Of a DNA stretch of 30,605 nt, positions 29,821-30,605 are shown piece after piece. This DNA comes from Schoenoplectus triqueter. Taxonomy: Eukaryota; Streptophyta; Magnoliopsida; Poales; Cyperaceae. The number at the start of each line of letters is the position of its first letter. Within the stretch, counting starts at the first letter, position 1. A program made the position numbers and the translations under genes. The stretch lies in the NCBI GenBank assembly GCA_964058805.1, contig CAXKVV010000060.1, forward strand, positions 1-30,605, read 5' to 3'. The notes beneath the pieces are model-generated. The model did not search any database. It was not told where the DNA came from and worked only from the letters and a program-made list of their open reading frames with translations.

Positions 29821-30605
29821 CCGACGCCCTCCGCACCGCCGAAAATGTGTCTGGGAGCGCAAAACATTAAAATGGGACCCGACGCCCTCCGCACCGCCGA
29901 AAACGTGTCCGGGAGTGCAAAACATGAAAACGGGACCCGACGCCCTCGGAAACGAGTCTGGGAGCGCAAAACATGAAAACGGGACCCGACGCCCTCCGCA
30001 CTGCCGCAAATCAGTCCGGGAGCGCAAAATATGAAAGCGGGACCTGACGCCCTCGGAACCGCCGAAAACGAGTCCGGGAGCGCAAAACATGAAAACGGGA
30101 CCCGACGCCGTCTGTACCGTCGAAAACGAGTCTTGGAGCGCAAAACATGAAAATGGGACCCGACGCCCTCGGCACCGCCGAAAACGTGTCCGGGAGCGCA
30201 AAACATTAAAATGGGACCCGACGCCCTCCGCACCGCCGAAAACGTGTCCGGGAGCGCAAAACATGAAAACGGAACCCGACGCCCTCGGAAACGCCGAAAA
30301 CGAGTCCGGGAGCGCAAAACATGAAAACGGGACCCGACGCCCTCCGCACCGCCCAAAACGAGTCCGGGAGCGCAAAACAAGAAAACGGGACCCGACGCCC
30401 TCCGCACTGCCGCAAATCAGTCCGGGAGCGCAAAATATGAAAGCGGGACCTGACGCCCTCGGAACCGCCGAAAACGAGTCCGGGAGCGCAAAACATGAAA
30501 ACGGGACCCGACGCCCTCCGCACCGCCGAAAACGTGTCCGGGAGCGCAAAACATGAAAACGGGACCCGACGCCCTCCGCACCGCCGAAAACGTGTCCGGG
30601 AGCGC

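Larger units (their letters stand above)
18751..30605. repeat. Satellite array, 58-bp unit, about 204 head-to-tail copies, open at right edge
   Basis: The unit can be read as GGGAGCGCAAAACATGAAAA then CGGGACCCGACGCCCTCCGC then ACCGCCGAAAACGAGTCC, 58 bases, about 64% GC. The last complete period in the window (30481 to 30539) is exactly 58. All units share one orientation. Recurring variant types include CTCGGAACC for CTCCGCACC, GTGTCC for GAGTCC, GCAAATCAG, GTCTGTACCGTC, GCAAATCAAGAAAACGAGAC, CAAACGATTTCGGG and AATAAGAAAGGGGG. Length variants of 49 and 59 bases occur. There are nine CpG per unit, above the expectation from base content. The array is probably heterochromatic satellite; function is unknown. 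Confidence 0.95.

Noticed and set aside
18814..30556. Many long open frames on both strands of the satellite, up to 671 codons
   Set aside because: They are translations of a 58-bp unit without stops, present in every frame, with no splice, start or domain signal; all repeat every 58 residues.
18751..30605. CRISPR-like array
   Set aside because: Units abut directly without unique spacers, and the window is plant DNA.
18751..30605. rDNA intergenic spacer subrepeats
   Set aside because: No 18S, 5.8S or 25S sequence or Pol I start is visible, and the left neighbour is transposon-type DNA. It cannot be fully excluded without the right flank.

Overview
The window is plant nuclear DNA, most likely from a seed plant. 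This rests on a Tat-lineage Ty3/gypsy pol with two RNase H domains, a plant mobile domain (PMD) gene with short GT-AG introns, plant-type TATA, G-box and TCP motifs, and a long GC-rich satellite. I cannot name the species. No ordinary single-copy host gene, tRNA or rRNA is recognisable.

Layout. (1) 1-5843: 3' part of a gag-pol frame on the + strand, open from the left edge: end of gag, protease, a long acidic linker, reverse transcriptase, RNase H, a second 'archaeal-type' RNase H and integrase. It is broken by one in-frame TAG at 3654-3656. (2) 5844-7576: non-coding spacer with a two-copy tandem repeat that holds an RNA-like hairpin. (3) 7577-11224 on the minus strand: an antisense PMD gene. 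Its separate open frames join through five short introns, all in phase 1, into one frame of about 1,000 codons. (4) 11225-15660: probable 3' regulatory or LTR-like DNA: a duplicated TATA-plus-hairpin module, a 127-bp tandem repeat, a dense cluster of TCP and G-box palindromes, a third TATA box with a leader, and two copies of a multi-hairpin motif. The LTR ends could not be fixed because the 5' LTR is outside the window. (5) 15661-17100: AT-rich degenerate repeats ending in poly(A) and (AAT)n. (6) 17200-18433: arrays of small hairpins. (7) 18751-30605, running off the right edge: a head-to-tail satellite with a 58-bp unit, about 204 units, with large internal duplications.

Main observation. 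From about 6.5 to 18.5 kb the non-coding DNA holds many hairpin modules present in two or more copies, in which the loop is constant but the two stem arms differ between copies and still pair. The clearest case is nine modules between 17.8 and 18.43 kb, with a 12-base loop like GGTCTGTTGGTA, an inner stem, usually a bulge on the 5' side and an outer stem, in which nearly every arm differs yet pairs. The same logic appears in five other repeat families. This is the pattern expected of structure kept by selection, or of a mutation process that rewrites both arms together. I know of no named family that matches it.

How the parts relate. Pol and the antisense PMD gene fit the known arrangement of Tat elements that carry extra antisense reading frames downstream of pol. 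The antisense introns would not be spliced from sense genomic RNA, so they could survive retrotransposition. The nonsense codon suggests this copy cannot move by itself. The satellite is a separate domain; its many long minus-strand frames follow from a stop-free 58-bp unit and are not genes.
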